The notes: a model not told the origin generated them from the sequence alone. Shown: positions 1 to 9,285, numbered from the stretch's first letter. The stretch is 64,000 nt of DNA from Paludisphaera borealis (GCF_001956985.1 NZ_CP019082.1:3224001-3288000), one strand, 5' to 3'. Program-made: numbers and translations.

Positions 1-283
1 GTTTCGCGCGGGTCTGCACGCCCTGGCTGACAAGATGAAGCCCGAGCTGGTGCTCATCAGCGCGGGGTTCGACGCCCACGCCGAAGATCCCGTGGGAGAC
101 CTGGGATTGGAGGTCGAAGACTTCGACCTGCTCACGCGCGAGGTCGTGGCCGTCGCCGAGACCCACGCCCAGGGCCGGATCGTCAGCCTGCTGGAAGGAG
201 GCTACAACGTGCCGATCCTCGCCGGGTGCACCGTCGCCCACCTGCACGCCCTCGGAGCCGAGCCGGCGAAGACGTCGCGGTGA
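1..283 (+). CDS. Histone deacetylase family protein, C-terminal part
   Basis: Partial gene entering from the left edge; the reading frame is open from base 2 and ends with a TGA at 281-283. The visible ~93 residues contain the family's late block: PELVLISAGFDAHAEDP (the D and H belong to the metal/active-site region), then a GRIVSLLEGGYN segment, which closes the deacetylase fold in AcuC/HdaH-type enzymes. These are zinc-dependent arginase-fold deacetylases acting on acetyl-lysine or acetylpolyamines in the cytoplasm; substrate cannot be told from this fragment. An internal ATG at 35 is not the start because similarity runs upstream of it. Confidence 0.88.
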   Translation, partial: FRAGLHALADKMKPELVLISAGFDAHAEDPVGDLGLEVEDFDLLTREVVAVAETHAQGRIVSLLEGGYNVPILAGCTVAHLHALGAEPAKTSR

Positions 284-363
284 AGACCGACAGCTGTCGG
301 TCGGGAGGCCGTCGTGGAGTGGAGAGCCAGGGCTCTCGAACGGCCGGAAGGAAATTGAAAAAG

Positions 364-435
364 TGACCCCGACGGGAGTCGAACCCGTGCTGCATGCGTG
401 AAAGGCATGTGTCCTAACCACTAGACGACGGGGCC
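364..435 (-). tRNA. tRNA-Glu (anticodon UUC)
   Basis: The minus strand folds as a full cloverleaf of 72 nt: acceptor GGCCCCG pairs with CGGGGUC with one G-U, followed by discriminator A. The anticodon stem CAUGC/GCAUG encloses loop CUUUCAC, giving anticodon UUC, and the T arm contains GGUUCGACUCC. CCA is not encoded. It stands alone between convergent protein genes. Confidence 0.96.
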
Positions 436-621
436 GTCGCTTCGTGCAGGGACTACTTTAAACAGTTCGGGGGTGGCGGGTCAACCCGAACACCGGACGG
501 AACGTCGATTCGAAGTACCGGTTATGCGGCGCGGGGGTTGGACCGTTGAATCCGCGACGGCGACCGTGTAGCCTGTCGAACAGTCGGCCGACCGGGCGCA
601 TATCGATGATGAGGTATCTCG

Positions 622-1188
622 ATGTCCAAGACGATCCTGATGATCACCGGCGACGCCGGCGAGGCGCTCGAGATCTTCTACCCGAAACATCGGCTTGAAG
701 AGGAAGGCTGGCGCGTGGACGTCGCCGCCCTCGAAAAGGGCGCGATTCAGACAGTGATCCACGACTTCGAGCCGGGGTTCGCGACGTACACCGAGAAGCT
801 CGGCTACCGGGTCGCGGCCGATCTCACGGTCGACGAGGTTCGGCCCGAATCCTACGACGCCCTGATCTTGCCCGGCGGCCGCGCGCCGGAGTACCTGCGC
901 AACCGGCTCCGGGTGGTGGCGATCACGCGTCACTTTCTTGACGCAGGCAAACCGATCGCGGCGACGTGCCACGCGCCGCTGATCCTGGCGGCCGCGGGCT
1001 CTTTGCGCGGACGTACCTTGACCTGCTACCCCGAACTCGAACCCGACGTTCGTGTGGCGGGAGGCCTGTTCGTTAATCGCGAGGTCGTCATCGACGGCAA
1101 CCTGGTCACGGCGCGCGCATGGCCCGACAACGGCCCCTGGATGCGCGAGTTCGTTCGGTTGCTGAAATCGCCGGCGAAAGCCACCTGA
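622..1188 (+). CDS. DJ-1/PfpI family protein (class I glutamine amidotransferase-like)
   Basis: 188 residues, full length for the DJ-1/PfpI superfamily. The nucleophile elbow is visible as AATCHAPL with Cys116-His117, and the preceding LILPGGRAPEYL is the usual glycine-rich loop with Arg. An acidic residue near the N-terminus (Glu18 region, GEALE) is in the place of the conserved Glu of PfpI-type proteases. Members act as cytosolic proteases, deglycases, chaperones or hydrolases, so the exact reaction is open. GAGG lies 7 nt before the ATG, supporting this start. Single gene, tail-to-tail with csrA. Confidence 0.87.
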   Translation: MSKTILMITGDAGEALEIFYPKHRLEEEGWRVDVAALEKGAIQTVIHDFEPGFATYTEKLGYRVAADLTVDEVRPESYDALILPGGRAPEYLRNRLRVVAITRHFLDAGKPIAATCHAPLILAAAGSLRGRTLTCYPELEPDVRVAGGLFVNREVVIDGNLVTARAWPDNGPWMREFVRLLKSPAKAT

Positions 1189-1278
1189 TCCTATCATCCA
1201 TCAGGCGGGCGACTCGTTGCGAAATCCTGGGGTCGACTCATTCGAGGCGAGACGAATCCGGAGACCGGCTCGACGCGC

Positions 1279-1482
1279 TCAGGGGTTGATTGCCTGGGTT
1301 CCCGGGTCGTGAGACCGGGCCTGATTCTGGATCGCTTCGTAAACCTCACGACGGTGAACCGTAACGTCTTTGGGGGCTTCGATTCCAAGCCTCACCTTGT
1401 CGCCACGGATTTCGATCACCGTAACCGTGATGTTGTCGCAGATTATGATGCTCTCGTTCTTCTTGCGGGAGAGAACCAGCAT
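1279..1482 (-). CDS. csrA: Carbon storage regulator CsrA
   Basis: 67-residue CsrA/RsmA: begins [12 protein letters not shown] and keeps the RNA-contacting C-terminal strand [16 protein letters not shown]. It is a homodimeric post-transcriptional regulator that binds GGA motifs in mRNA leaders. The start is set by the conserved N-terminus and by an AGAGGAG ribosome site 6 nt upstream; a longer in-frame start at 1524 would add 14 non-conserved residues. The sigma factor gene lies upstream on the same strand across 253 bp without a recognisable gene, so co-transcription is possible but not shown. Confidence 0.95.
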   Translation of the reverse strand: MLVLSRKKNESIIICDNITVTVIEIRGDKVRLGIEAPKDVTVHRREVYEAIQNQARSHDPGTQAINP

Positions 1483-1735
1483 CGCCGCTCCTCTCTGGTG
1501 CCCATCGCGCACAGCGCGAACCATCCCATGTCAGGACCAGAACGTCCAATTAGAAAGACGATTGCGTGGTTACACCAAGCTCCATCCTTCGTTAGTAGAA
1601 CTTTACAAGCAGAAAATGGGTGGTCAAGGGGACGGGGGAATTTTCCTCATGGTTGGTAAAGACCAACAGACGCTTGACGTCCCCCGCCCTGGTCGGGAGG
1701 GACTCTTCATCGCCAATCGTCGCAGCCGAAACGGC

Positions 1736-2446
1736 TTAGTGATCGCCCGAGGCGGTGTAGCGGCGATACAGGTGGCCCAGGCCGAGGTCGTAGATCTCGG
1801 CCTCGACGTCGGCTTCGTCGGTGGGATGGATGGTCTCTTTCAACTCGACGATCAAGAGCTCGATGAATTTGGCGCGGGCACGCTGGAGATTCTTGCGGAA
1901 CGCCTCCGGGGTCACCGGGGAGCCGATGATCTGGCCGAGCTTCTCGGTGATGTCGTCGATCGACGCCTTGGGAAAATCGCGGCGGAGCTGAAGGACGCTG
2001 GCGTAGCGGTTCTTGGGGGTCGTGGCCTGGTAGGTTTCGAGCCGCGACCAGACCCGTCGCAGGACGGCCTCGCGCCACACGCGGTCGAAATCCTCGTCGG
2101 GCTGGGAGACGTCGAGCAGGTCGCCAGGCGGAAGCGGCTGGAGCTTGCGGGTGCGGAAATGATCGATGATCAGCCGGTGCAGCACGGTCCGCAGGTAGTC
2201 CCGAAACCGCCCCTTGGTCTTGTCGGCCCCGGACAGCTTGCCGGTCAGGAGCTTGGTCCAGAACTCCTGGAGCACTTCGTCGGCCAGGTGCTTGTCGCGG
2301 ACCTTCAGGTGGATATACCGCGTGAGGGCGTCGTGGTAGCGGCCGACCAGCTCGCCCATCGCTTCCTGGCTCTTGGGGCCGGGGGTGTGCGCGCTGCTGA
2401 TGGTCGTCCAGTTCGTCGGGATCTCGGTCAGCCGTTCTTCTGGCAT
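1736..2446 (-). CDS. RNA polymerase sigma factor, ECF-like (sigma-70 family)
   Basis: 236 residues. Residues ~30-100 match sigma region 2: a helix with LADEVLQEFW (core-binding, DxVQ-like) followed by FRDYLRTVLHRLIIDHFR, the -10 recognition helix typical of ECF sigmas. Region 4 is less clear; the part around VTPEAFRKNLQRARAKFIELL resembles the recognition helix found in the larger planctomycete ECF proteins. Extra acidic C-terminal residues follow. No anti-sigma gene is adjacent. Function as an alternative sigma factor is well supported; regulon unknown. Confidence 0.85.
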   Translation of the reverse strand: MPEERLTEIPTNWTTISSAHTPGPKSQEAMGELVGRYHDALTRYIHLKVRDKHLADEVLQEFWTKLLTGKLSGADKTKGRFRDYLRTVLHRLIIDHFRTRKLQPLPPGDLLDVSQPDEDFDRVWREAVLRRVWSRLETYQATTPKNRYASVLQLRRDFPKASIDDITEKLGQIIGSPVTPEAFRKNLQRARAKFIELLIVELKETIHPTDEADVEAEIYDLGLGHLYRRYTASGDH

Positions 2447-2755
2447 CGCAAGTGTCCAATCCGGGCCGAGGCGGCCTTCGGTCCTGGCTCAATCTCTCGA
2501 TCGGAAACGGAGAGCGAAGCGACGCCGGCCGGTCGAGCGTTTCACGTGAAAACGAACCTCCGGCTTCCCAAACCGGCTCGCCCCCTCAATCATAATACGA
2601 CATCGGCGAGCACGGCGAGAGGCGGCGGTTTCGGACCGTTGTTTCCAGTCGACGGAAAATCCACGATTCCCTGTTCTGGAGGAACCCGCCGCGTCCATCG
2701 TCGGACGCCGCGATGCGACGACGCCGGGTCGTCGACTTGGACAGTCGCGGACGAA
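2447..2755. other. Intergenic region upstream of the sigma factor
   Basis: About 310 bp between the sigma factor start and the first tRNA-Arg. I see no convincing coding frame; reading frames here lack family resemblance and a ribosome site. It presumably holds the sigma factor promoter, but no clear -35/-10 pair stands out. Confidence 0.4.
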
Positions 2756-2829
2756 TACGCCCGGCAGGACTCGAACCTGCGACCGACGGTTTAGAAAACC
2801 GTTGCTCTATCCACCTGAGCTACGGGCGC
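2756..2829 (-). tRNA. tRNA-Arg (anticodon UCU)
   Basis: 74-nt cloverleaf on the minus strand: acceptor GCGCCCG with CGGGCGU, discriminator A, D arm AGCUCAGGUGGAUAGAGC, anticodon stem ACGGU/ACCGU around loop UUUCUAA (anticodon UCU), T loop GUUCGAGUC. No encoded CCA. Confidence 0.96.
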
Positions 2830-2878
2830 GTCGAACGTTCAACGACCGCCCCGGCCGGCTCAAGAAGCCTCCGCCGGT

Positions 2879-2901
2879 CGGTCTATCTGAGTTACGGATG
2901 C
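2879..2901 (-). pseudogene. Possible tRNA 5'-half remnant between the two tRNA-Arg genes
   Basis: The segment reads tctatctgagttacgga on the plus strand, a close variant of the D-arm/acceptor part of both flanking tRNAs (tatccacctgagctacg). No anticodon or T arm accompanies it, so it looks like the decayed 5' end of a third tRNA copy. The match is short. Confidence 0.35.
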
Positions 2902-2972
2902 GCCCGGCAGGATTCGAACCTGCGGCCTGCGGTTTAGGAAACCGCCGCTCTATCCACCTGAGCTACGAGCGC
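2899..2972 (-). tRNA. tRNA-Arg (anticodon CCU)
   Basis: 74-nt cloverleaf on the minus strand: acceptor GCGCUCG with CGGGCGC, discriminator A, anticodon stem GCGGU/ACCGC around loop UUCCUAA (anticodon CCU). It lies 69 bp upstream of tRNA-Arg(UCU) and is very similar to it, consistent with an old tandem duplication covering the AGA/AGG codon box. Confidence 0.96.
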
Positions 2973-3103
2973 TTCTTCGTCAGGGACTGATTCTTGTCCA
3001 GTTCCCGTTCGCTGTCAACCAAATCGTCGCGACATCGGATCTCGGTCCAACCGCCCTGGGACGGTCCCTCGCGGCGACTTTCGAAAGAAAATGGTGAGTC
3101 ATC

Positions 3104-3895
3104 ATGAATTCCAGGTCGAACGGGTCGCAGGTCGCGGTGGTCACCGGGGGAGGTCGAGGCATTGGCCGAGGGATCGTCCTGGAGCTGGCCGCCTCGGGTT
3201 TCTCGATGGTCGTGAACTACCGCCGCGACGCCGAGGCCGCCCGCGACTGCTGCCGCCAGGCCGAGGCCCTCGGCGCGCCCCGGGCCCTGCCGATCCAGGC
3301 CGACGTGGCCGATCTCGACGACGGCCGGCGGCTGGCGGTCGAAATCCTTGACGCCTTCGGCCGGATCGACGTCTGGGTGAACAACGCCGGGGTCGCTCCC
3401 GAGTCGCGGGTCGACCTGTTGGACACGACGCCCGAGAGCTGGGATCGCGTCACCTCAATGAATCTCCGAGGTCCTTTCTTTCTCACCCAGACCGTCGCCC
3501 GGCGAATGATCGATCTGGCCGAGCGCGGGATCGTCGCCCAGCCACTCATCATCTTCATCACCTCGATATCGAGCGATACGGCGAGCGTCGAGCGCGGCGA
3601 ATACTGCGCGGCGAAAGCCGGCCTGAGCATGGTCGCACAGCTTTTCGCCGTCCGGCTGGCGGCCCATGGGGTGCACGTCCACGAGGTCCGGCCCGGCGTG
3701 ATCGAGACCGACATGACCCGTCCCGTCCACGACGCCTACTCCGCGCGGATCGCTGCGGGCCTGTCGCCGATCCGCCGCTGGGGGACTCCAGCCGACGTCG
3801 GCAAGGCGGTCGCCGCGCTGGCCTCGGGAGCCTTTCCGTTCTCGACCGGCCAGGTCTTAAACGTCGACGGCGGCTTGAACTTGCGCCGCCTTTGA
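3104..3895 (+). CDS. SDR family oxidoreductase, 3-ketoacyl-ACP reductase-like
   Basis: 263-residue classical short-chain dehydrogenase. The NAD(P) Rossmann motif TGGGRGIG is at residues 14-21, NNAGV at 93-97, and the catalytic Tyr-x3-Lys is Y167/K171 (EYCAAKAG) with serines at 154/156 ahead of it. The C-terminus ends in the TGQVLNVDGGLNL type segment of FabG-like enzymes. It reduces or oxidises a carbonyl/alcohol using NAD(P)H; the natural substrate is not visible, and the lack of other fatty-acid synthesis genes nearby argues against calling it the main FabG. Single gene. Confidence 0.9.
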   Translation: MNSRSNGSQVAVVTGGGRGIGRGIVLELAASGFSMVVNYRRDAEAARDCCRQAEALGAPRALPIQADVADLDDGRRLAVEILDAFGRIDVWVNNAGVAPESRVDLLDTTPESWDRVTSMNLRGPFFLTQTVARRMIDLAERGIVAQPLIIFITSISSDTASVERGEYCAAKAGLSMVAQLFAVRLAAHGVHVHEVRPGVIETDMTRPVHDAYSARIAAGLSPIRRWGTPADVGKAVAALASGAFPFSTGQVLNVDGGLNLRRL

Positions 3896-4201
3896 CCGGC
3901 CCTCCGAACGGGGGGTGTCCGATCCACTCAAAAAGTTCGTATGATGTTCTCGTGAGAGAGCGGCGACTGCGTCGATCGTTCCGGACCCCGGCCTCGCGGC
4001 CGTCGGCGATCGACTCGACCCGCCGCGCCACTTCCATCGTTCGGGTCGGATCGTGGTCTTCGATCATCCTGGCGTCGGCATCGCCATAAGCCACGACTGC
4101 GTGACTGGAGTATTGCTTGCGGAACAAGCAAGGGTTTTCGTTCCAGTTCAGCGCGCGGTCGGTCGAGCGGATCGACCAGGAAGCGGAGAGAACGGGTTGT
4201 C
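3896..4201. other. Intergenic region upstream of the protein kinase
   Basis: 306 bp with no convincing gene on either strand. It must contain the promoter of the kinase gene; I cannot identify the boxes. Confidence 0.4.
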
Positions 4202-7200
4202 GTGATGCCCGAGACTGAGCCGGTCAACACCGAGCCGTATCGCCTCCGGATAGGGAGCTACGGCGTCCTGCATCCCCTCGGCACGGGGGGCATGAGTTCA
4301 GTCTATCGGGCTGTGCACGTTGAGTCGGGGCATGAGGTGGCGCTCAAGGTGCTGCCGCCGTTTCTGGCCCGCAACCCGACGGTTCTCAAGCGGTTCATGG
4401 GCGAGGCCAAGAGCGCCGAGGCGCTCGAGCATCCCAACATCGTTTCGATCTACGACCGCGGCAGCGACCAGGGTCGGCACTACCTGGTGCTCGAGTACGT
4501 CAAGGGGGGCGACCTCCACGAGTACGTCCAGCGCGGGGGGCCGATGGTGCCCGTCGAGGCGATCGAGGCGGTCGTCCAGGTCGTCAAGGGGCTTGAGTAC
4601 GCGGCCTCGCGCGGCCTGATCCACCGCGACGTCAAGCCGTCGAACCTGCTGCGAACGCCCGACGGCGAGATCAAAATCGCCGACCTCGGCCTGGCCCTTC
4701 GTTCCGAGGCCGAAGACGAACGGGTGACGCGCGAGGGGACGACCGTCGGCACGGTCGACTACATGGCCCCGGAGCAGGCGCGCGACAGCCGCGCGACGAG
4801 CTTCCAGAGCGACATCTACTCGCTGGGCTGCACGCTCTATTACTTGCTGACCGCGTTGCCGCCGTACCCCGGTGGCGACATCGCCGACAAGCTGACCCGG
4901 CACGCGCGAAACCCGGCGCCGGACGTCCGCGACCTCCGCCCCGACCTTCCCCCGACCCTCTCGGCCCTCGTCCAGCAGATGATGGCCAAGCGCCCCGAGG
5001 ACCGCTTCGGCAGTTACCCGGATTTGCGTTCGGCTCTCGCCAAGGCCGCCCGCGAGGTCATCGGCGACGAGTCGAGCATCGCCCTGGTCCCGATCGAGGA
5101 CGACCGCCACGAACCGACGCGGCCGGCGCGGGTGCCGCCCGCCGGCGGTCTCGGCGATTCCCACCGCCCGAACTCCTCGGTGCCCGAGATCTCGCTGGCC
5201 ACGCTCGCGCCGGTCTTTTTCGAGGAGTCGCCGGCGACCGGCTTGCAAACCACCCACGGGCCCTCGCCGCTCGGCTCGGTGTTGCCTCGCCTCGGGGCCG
5301 AAGGGGCTCAGCCCCTGGCCGAGCCGCTCGAAGTCGGCGATCCGTTCGGCATTCGGGGGTCGTCGATCTCGGCGACCGCCTGGGTGGCCCGTTGCGTCGT
5401 CCTGGGCGTGCTGGCCGTCGTCGTGATCATCGGTCTGGACCTGCTGCTGCGGGGGCCCATCACGCCTCCCGCGCCTCGGAGTGGCGGCGACCAAGCGTTG
5501 GCGCCGGTGCTCGACCACGTCGAATTCACCGCCCCGCACGTCCCACGGCCGTCGCCGGCTCCGCACGTCGATCAGCGGCCGTCGACGATCGTCAAGGAAT
5601 CGACCGAGCCCCCGGTCGTCGAGACCTGGGTCGAGCCACTCGACGAAGAGCCGATCAGGTTGACGCCGACCCGGTACACCCCCGAGGTGCATATCAGATA
5701 CCTTCCCTCCTGGGGACGTACCCCGATTCCCGACCAGATCGACGGCCCGATCACGCTGGTCCGGAGGGTGCCGGAAACCCGAGAGCCCGGGACCGTCTCA
5801 AGCCTTCGACACGCCCTCGACGTCCCCAAGGGAACCGTCGAGATCTGCGACGCGGGCCCGTTCATTATCGACGACTTCCGCGTCCCCGGCGAAACCCGTT
5901 TGATCCGCGCCCGGCCAGGCTATCGGCCGGTCGTCCAGATCGACGGCCCGCAGCTCCCGGTGGTCCGCGATCTGCCGGGAGTCGTGACGCTCGACAACCG
6001 AAATCTGACGCTCGACTCGCTGGACCTGGTCGTCAACGTCCGCGAGCTGCCGGTGAACCAGCGGACGCTCTTCCACTGCGCCGGCGCTCAGTTGACGCTG
6101 AAGAATTGCACGATCACGATCGTCAACCCGTTCAAGACCCCGTTCACGTTCCTCCGCGCCGACGATCCGGGCGGGCGGACGTCACGGGTCCGGATCGAGA
6201 AGTGCTTGATCCGGGGCGACCTGGCGTCGCTGTTCGAACTGAGGAGGGGCCCGGTCGAGTTGATGGTCGATCGCTCGGTCCTGGCCAGCGAAGGGCCGAT
6301 CGTCCGCATCCTCAGCGCGCCGACCCCGGCCGAGCACCGCCTCCACCTGCTGGGGAACGTCCTGGCATGTCGCGGTCCGTGCATCGATCTCGGAGGCGAG
6401 GGACGCTCCGATCCGCCTCCGAAGCGGCTGGTGGTTCGCGCGTTCGACACGACGTTCGGCCGGTTTCAGGGGGCCGGCACGTCGAGCCTCACGGCCACCG
6501 AAAATCCGTCGGCCAGTCTGGCGGAGCGGATCGACTGGCTGGGCGACAACAACCTGTTCCTGGGATGGCGAGGCTACTTCGCCGCCGGACCCGAGCATAC
6601 GATCCTCACCCGCAACCTGCCGGCGTTCCGTTCCACGTGGAGCGCCATCGAGCAACACGGCCAGGAGATCTTCGTCGAATGGCCGCCGCCCGCGGCGATC
6701 GCCGACCTGACGACGGCCGACCTGGCGCCGTTCCTCCCCGGTCGCGAGGCGTCGCTGGAACAGGTGGCGCGGCCGCGCCCGTTCCTGCTAGCCAAGACGC
6801 TTCTGAACTTTCCCGCGCCACCGACGCCCGTCTTGAAACTCGGGTCGACCGCCCCGGCCGACGCGACCGCCAAGCCAGGCCAGCGCATCTCGCAGGAGGT
6901 CAGACTCGAGCCCGGGCAAACCGAACCGCCAAAGCCCAGGCCCGTGACAGCCACCCCGGAAGGCGGTCCGTCGGAGCTGGTCTTCGACGCCGACTCGGCC
7001 GATTGGAAGGGCGACCTTGGCGCGTTCCTCCGCGAGAAGGTCGTCGGCCCTGCCCGCCGGCTCCGCGTCCGGGTGCGGGGCGCGGGTCCCAAACGGTGCT
7101 CGCCCGTCCGCCTTCCCGACGGCACGATTCTGGAGATGCAGGTCGAGAGGCCGAAGGGGGCGGAAGACGACTGGCTGACTTGGATCCCCACGCCCAAGGC

Positions 7201-8128
7201 GACCGGCCGGGCGCTGATCGAGCTTCACGGCGGCGCCCTGACGCTGTCGCAGTTTCGGATTCAGGCCGAGGACGACTGCAAGCTCGAATCGCTGCTGCAC
7301 GTCGACGACGGCTTCCTCGTACTCCAGCGCTGCGAGCTGACGGGCTCCCAGGCGGCCGCCCCCGGGCCGACGCGGCTGATCACCTACCGGGCGGCGTCGA
7401 CCCGCCCCAGGCCCGTCGAGTCGGAGCTGTTCGCCACGCCCTGGGATCGACCGGTCTGCCTGGTCTCGGAGTGCATCCTGATCACCGGGGGCGCCGGGAT
7501 TCACGCGGAGATCGGCCTCGGATTCGTGGGGCTGTCGAACTGCGTCGTCGCCGCCCGGGGCGACGTCGTCAGCCTGGCGCCGGCCCTGGTGGCGCGCGAT
7601 CGGTTCAACGCGGATCTGAGATTCGACCATTGCACGATCGCGGCCGGCGCGGCGGTCGTCCGGGTGGCGGCCTGGCCGGGCGGAGCCCCGGGTCCCGATC
7701 GTCCCTGGCTGATCTCAAGCGCCTACACCGCCTACCTCGACTTGCTCACCCGCGAAAGCGTCTTGCTCCGCGCCGACGTCGAGGCGATCGCCCAGGGGCA
7801 GGTGTTCTGCCAGCAGACCAACGACGCCGTGGAGGTCTTCGGTTTCGCCGAGGCCGGCCAGGCGCCGGTCCCCAACCGCACCCGCGACATCGTGCCCCAG
7901 TGGATCAACCTCTGGGGAAGCAACCACATCCAGGCCGTGACCGGCCCGCGCGTGGGAGCGGCGCCCGCGAGCGTCCGGTTCCTCGAACGCCCACGGCCGG
8001 GGCGGCTCGAACCGGCCGACCTGGTCCTCGACCCGAACCACCATCCGGGCCGGACCAGCCTCGACGTCGGCGCCCCCCCGGCGCTGCTGGGCAGCCGCCC
8101 GCGCTCGCCGATCGTCCGCAGGCGATGA
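4202..8128 (+). CDS. Membrane-anchored serine/threonine protein kinase with large C-terminal domain
   Basis: 1308 residues. Residues ~20-285 form a Hanks-type kinase: glycine loop GTGGMSSV, Lys49 (ALKV), catalytic HRDVKPSN (D143), metal motif DLG (D161) instead of DFG, and APE at 189-191. A proline-rich linker leads to one transmembrane helix at ~394-416. The ~890 residues after it should lie outside the cytoplasm; they are rich in short hydrophobic strands with repeated asparagine/cysteine turns (LTLKNCTITIV, LVLQRCELTG, VGLSNCVVAA), which suggests a right-handed beta-helix of the pectate-lyase type. Likely a surface sensor kinase. Start may be GTG 4202 or the next codon ATG 4205. Confidence 0.88.
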   Translation: MMPETEPVNTEPYRLRIGSYGVLHPLGTGGMSSVYRAVHVESGHEVALKVLPPFLARNPTVLKRFMGEAKSAEALEHPNIVSIYDRGSDQGRHYLVLEYVKGGDLHEYVQRGGPMVPVEAIEAVVQVVKGLEYAASRGLIHRDVKPSNLLRTPDGEIKIADLGLALRSEAEDERVTREGTTVGTVDYMAPEQARDSRATSFQSDIYSLGCTLYYLLTALPPYPGGDIADKLTRHARNPAPDVRDLRPDLPPTLSALVQQMMAKRPEDRFGSYPDLRSALAKAAREVIGDESSIALVPIEDDRHEPTRPARVPPAGGLGDSHRPNSSVPEISLATLAPVFFEESPATGLQTTHGPSPLGSVLPRLGAEGAQPLAEPLEVGDPFGIRGSSISATAWVARCVVLGVLAVVVIIGLDLLLRGPITPPAPRSGGDQALAPVLDHVEFTAPHVPRPSPAPHVDQRPSTIVKESTEPPVVETWVEPLDEEPIRLTPTRYTPEVHIRYLPSWGRTPIPDQIDGPITLVRRVPETREPGTVSSLRHALDVPKGTVEICDAGPFIIDDFRVPGETRLIRARPGYRPVVQIDGPQLPVVRDLPGVVTLDNRNLTLDSLDLVVNVRELPVNQRTLFHCAGAQLTLKNCTITIVNPFKTPFTFLRADDPGGRTSRVRIEKCLIRGDLASLFELRRGPVELMVDRSVLASEGPIVRILSAPTPAEHRLHLLGNVLACRGPCIDLGGEGRSDPPPKRLVVRAFDTTFGRFQGAGTSSLTATENPSASLAERIDWLGDNNLFLGWRGYFAAGPEHTILTRNLPAFRSTWSAIEQHGQEIFVEWPPPAAIADLTTADLAPFLPGREASLEQVARPRPFLLAKTLLNFPAPPTPVLKLGSTAPADATAKPGQRISQEVRLEPGQTEPPKPRPVTATPEGGPSELVFDADSADWKGDLGAFLREKVVGPARRLRVRVRGAGPKRCSPVRLPDGTILEMQVERPKGAEDDWLTWIPTPKATGRALIELHGGALTLSQFRIQAEDDCKLESLLHVDDGFLVLQRCELTGSQAAAPGPTRLITYRAASTRPRPVESELFATPWDRPVCLVSECILITGGAGIHAEIGLGFVGLSNCVVAARGDVVSLAPALVARDRFNADLRFDHCTIAAGAAVVRVAAWPGGAPGPDRPWLISSAYTAYLDLLTRESVLLRADVEAIAQGQVFCQQTNDAVEVFGFAEAGQAPVPNRTRDIVPQWINLWGSNHIQAVTGPRVGAAPASVRFLERPRPGRLEPADLVLDPNHHPGRTSLDVGAPPALLGSRPRSPIVRRR

Positions 8129-8258
8129 AGCGAGCACGCGCTTCGGCCTGACGTTCCACGATTCGGTTCGGAGTCGCCATTTACCTTGGCGCGACGACTC
8201 GCGATAATTCCAGCGACGGAAGTTCCACGGTCGTGCCTGGAGGGAGCTTCGGAACGCC

Positions 8259-9221
8259 ATGTCGAAACGACTTCTCCACGCGACGGCTCTGACGCTGGTC
8301 CTGGCCGCGGCCTTCCCGGCCCGAGCCCAGACTCACCGCTCGAGATCCGCGCCGTCAGGATCGGCGCCGGCTCAGGCCGGATCGGATCAAACCGACGGCG
8401 GGGACGGCTCGTCCGATGCGAAGGTCCCCGGCTCCGTCTCGTCGGGGTGGGCTCGCTATCGTGGTCCCTTCTACATCGCCACCGCGACGCCTTCTGGAAT
8501 CGTCTACACGTTCTTCCCGCCGCCGTTCGGCATGCCGGTCGTGGTTGGTGCCGGCAACGTCAGCGGCCCCTTGGCCGCGCCCCCGAGGTTTGATCGGGGG
8601 ACCGTCGCGCCGCTTCCGCCTCCCGGCCTGATACGGCCGGCCCAGCCCGAGCGCCCGGTGGTCCAGGTCCGGCGGAGCGATATCAACCGCTCGTCCCAGC
8701 TCGTGACGCTGGGCGACCGGATGTTCCGGATCGCGAACTGGAAGCGGGCCGAGGAACGCTACCTTCAAGCGGCGCGTCTTGATCCCCGCGCGGCGGCCCC
8801 TCGGGCCCGGCTCTCCCAGATCGCACTCGTCCGCGAGCAGTACCGCGAGGCGGCCGATCGGCTTCGCGAGGCCGAGATCGCTCAGCCGGGCTGGATCGTC
8901 ACCGCGCCCGACGTGCAGGCGCTCTACGCCGAGCCGGCCGACTTCGCGCGGTACGTCGCCAAGCTCGAATCGCACCTCCACGCACACCCCGACGACCGAG
9001 ACGCCTGGCTCGTGCTCGGCGCGCAGTGGTATCTCTCGGGCCGGGCGGGGAGGGCGGCCGACGTCTTCCTCCGGCTCGACGATCCGCACCGCCGGCCCGA
9101 CTTGATCCTCGCCGCCTTCCTCGACGCCACCAACCATCAGAAACAATCGCAGCCCGCCAGACCGACCCCGATCCCGCCCGAACCCGGCGACCCGTTCAAG
9201 GCGCCGGATCGCGAGCCCTGA
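8259..9221 (+). CDS. Exported TPR-repeat protein
   Basis: 320 residues with a Sec signal peptide (basic start MSKRLLH, hydrophobic core, cleavage after ARAQ near residue 25). Residues ~135-260 contain tetratricopeptide-like helices (LGDRMFRIANWKRAEERYLQAARLDP, then AAPRARLSQIALVREQYREAADRLREAE). The region before them is Pro/Gly-rich. TPRs usually mount protein partners; none is evident. It follows the kinase by 130 bp on the same strand and could share its promoter. Confidence 0.78.
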   Translation: MSKRLLHATALTLVLAAAFPARAQTHRSRSAPSGSAPAQAGSDQTDGGDGSSDAKVPGSVSSGWARYRGPFYIATATPSGIVYTFFPPPFGMPVVVGAGNVSGPLAAPPRFDRGTVAPLPPPGLIRPAQPERPVVQVRRSDINRSSQLVTLGDRMFRIANWKRAEERYLQAARLDPRAAAPRARLSQIALVREQYREAADRLREAEIAQPGWIVTAPDVQALYAEPADFARYVAKLESHLHAHPDDRDAWLVLGAQWYLSGRAGRAADVFLRLDDPHRRPDLILAAFLDATNHQKQSQPARPTPIPPEPGDPFKAPDREP

Positions 9222-9285
9222 CCCGCGTCCGATCCGGAACGCCGGATCGCGACCGCAACCGCAACCGACCATTGAGTGACACCCT

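Noticed and set aside
1370-2794. 474-residue plus-strand frame
   Set aside because: Runs antisense through csrA and the sigma factor into a tRNA gene.
5392-8151. 919-residue plus-strand frame inside the kinase gene
   Set aside because: Arg/Pro-rich shifted reading of the kinase; no motifs, and the kinase frame has clear catalytic residues.
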